Positions 24,337-25,204 of a stretch of DNA of 25,204 nucleotides are shown here, piece by piece. The notes below the pieces were generated by a model, which worked only from the letters and a program-made list of their open reading frames with translations, had not been told where the DNA came from and did not search any database. The position numbers and the translations under genes were made by a program. Origin of the DNA: JAKBCQ01 sp021807585 (GTDB lineage: Bacteria > Planctomycetota > Planctomycetia > Isosphaerales > Isosphaeraceae); contig DAHWFG010000471.1 in NCBI GenBank assembly GCA_027325115.1, positions 1-25,204 of the forward strand. The letters run 5' to 3'. Position 1 is the first letter of the stretch, and each line of letters starts with the position of its first letter.

Positions 24337-25110
24337 ATGGCGAGCGCCGCGGGGGGGAGATCGAAGGCGAAGCGGAACGACGCGGGTTCGCGAACGTCGC
24401 CTCTCCGCGACCGTCGCGCGAAGCCTCGAACGTCGGTCGACCTTGTTCGATCGGGCAAGCGTTGGACCGCGGCCGATCTTTATCGCCGCTTCGGCGCGAT
24501 CCCGCTCGAACGGATCCGCTTCGACCCTCCCCCCGGGCTCGCGGTCGAGGACGACGTCGTTCGCATCAACGATCACGAGGATCGCCTCTGCGAACTCGTC
24601 GACGGGGTATTGGTGGAGAAAGCCGTGGGCGCTCACGAATCGATGATCGCTAGCTTAATTATAAGTATTCTCGTAATCCACGTGAAAAAAGGCAATCTTG
24701 GAATCGTTTGCGGCGAGGGGGGAACGATCCGGTTGTTTCCGGGAATGGTTCGGATTCCCGACGCGATGTTTGTGTCTTGGGATCGGCTTCCCGGGCGTCG
24801 CCCTCTTGGGCCCGACGACCCTCCGATACCGGATATCGCTCCCGACCTGGCAATTGAGATTTTAAGCAAATCGAACACCCGCAAGGAGATGGACGATAAG
24901 CTTCGCGATTATTTCAAGGCGGGGGTTCGGCTTGTTTGGTATATCGACCCGCGGAAGAAAACCGTCAAAGCGTACATGAATGAAAATCATTTTGAGACGT
25001 TTGGGATTGATCAAACGCTCACCGGCGGGGACGTTTTGCCGGGTCTCGAGATTCGGCTCGCGTCGCTGTTCGCCGCGGACGCACCGGGCGATCGTTTACC
25101 GAAAAGTTAA
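24337..25110 (+). CDS. Uma2 family (DUF820) putative endonuclease
   Basis: The 257-residue protein contains an Uma2 domain of the PD-(D/E)xK superfamily at about 45-240: ELVDGVLVEK (86-95), VRIPDAMFVSW with Asp142, DLAIEILSKSN with Glu174, and KLRDYFKAGVRLVWYIDP (188-205). These are the conserved acidic and basic positions of the fold. Unlike most family members (about 190 residues), it has a basic, Ser/Arg-rich N-terminal extension of some 40 residues that may be disordered and bind nucleic acid. No ribosome site is visible before the ATG, but no better start is available. Uma2 genes are expanded in planctomycetes and cyanobacteria; their biological role is not established. It follows lpdA by 33 bp, probably by chance or read-through. 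Confidence 0.85.
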   Translation: MASAAGGRSKAKRNDAGSRTSPLRDRRAKPRTSVDLVRSGKRWTAADLYRRFGAIPLERIRFDPPPGLAVEDDVVRINDHEDRLCELVDGVLVEKAVGAHESMIASLIISILVIHVKKGNLGIVCGEGGTIRLFPGMVRIPDAMFVSWDRLPGRRPLGPDDPPIPDIAPDLAIEILSKSNTRKEMDDKLRDYFKAGVRLVWYIDPRKKTVKAYMNENHFETFGIDQTLTGGDVLPGLEIRLASLFAADAPGDRLPKS

Positions 25111-25113
25111 CCG

Positions 25114-25204
25114 TTATGTAAGAATCGTTCCGACCGCCGTGTGAGCCCATTTCATCCCGATCAGTTTGAGAAACGTCTGCCAAATCGGCGCTTCCCCCTC
25201 GCGT
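25114..25204 (-). CDS. 3' end of an unidentified minus-strand gene (truncated by window edge)
   Basis: On the minus strand a frame enters from the right edge and ends at TAA (25114-25116), giving 29 C-terminal residues including PIWQTFLKLIGMKWAHTA. The helix-like amphipathic pattern and the position, convergent with the Uma2 gene with only 3 bp between stop codons, make it plausible as a real gene end. It is too short to name. Confidence 0.5.
   Translation of the reverse strand, partial: REGEAPIWQTFLKLIGMKWAHTAVGTILT

Overview
The window looks like chromosomal DNA of a planctomycete, most plausibly a GC-rich member of the Isosphaeraceae type. This is inferred from gene content and style, not from a database match: a giant repeat-rich surface protein ending in PKD/Ig-like modules, Tat-exported ThuA-like and D-aminoacylase hydrolases, a PIG-L deacetylase, an internally duplicated ABC-2 permease operon, an Uma2 nuclease, GC-rich coding DNA with short AT-rich patches just before many start codons, and many CGATCG palindromes. 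No tRNA, rRNA, CRISPR array, insertion sequence or phage gene was found.

Layout, left to right. (1) 1-2454 (+) is the 3' part of a large surface protein with 117-codon tandem repeats, closed by a strong intrinsic terminator at 2489-2532. (2) 2591-3246 (-) holds two small paralogous helical proteins whose stop and start codons overlap (ATGA). (3) 3603-4484 (+) is a ThuA-domain protein, convergent with an exported N-acyl-D-amino-acid deacylase at 4622-6235 (-). (4) 6379-8181 (+) has a FabG-like SDR reductase and an acidic-linker membrane protein of unknown role. (5) 8202-14244 (-) is a probable four-gene operon read right to left: large exported protein, ABC ATPase, double ABC-2 permease, small membrane protein. 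A PIG-L deacetylase (14403-15311, -) lies just upstream. (6) After a gap of about 830 bp, 16139-24303 (+) is a central-carbon block: aconitase, then pyruvate dehydrogenase E1 alpha, E1 beta, E2 and E3. (7) An Uma2-family nuclease (24337-25110, +) meets the 3' end of an unidentified minus-strand gene at the right edge.

How the genes work together: E1 alpha/beta, E2 and E3 form a complete pyruvate dehydrogenase complex making acetyl-CoA, and the aconitase next door acts in the TCA cycle that consumes it. The minus-strand ABC genes resemble in layout the ATPase/permease/auxiliary-protein sets known from gliding and export systems, but the substrate is unknown. The intergenic spaces hold several clean inverted repeats (6308-6345, 16084-16134, 19151-19163, 21435-21464, 22854-22886) that could be regulatory. 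I do not see a clearly new defence or mobile system. The least explained items are the tandem small paralogs, the ABC-linked exported protein and the structured leaders around the acn-pdh block.
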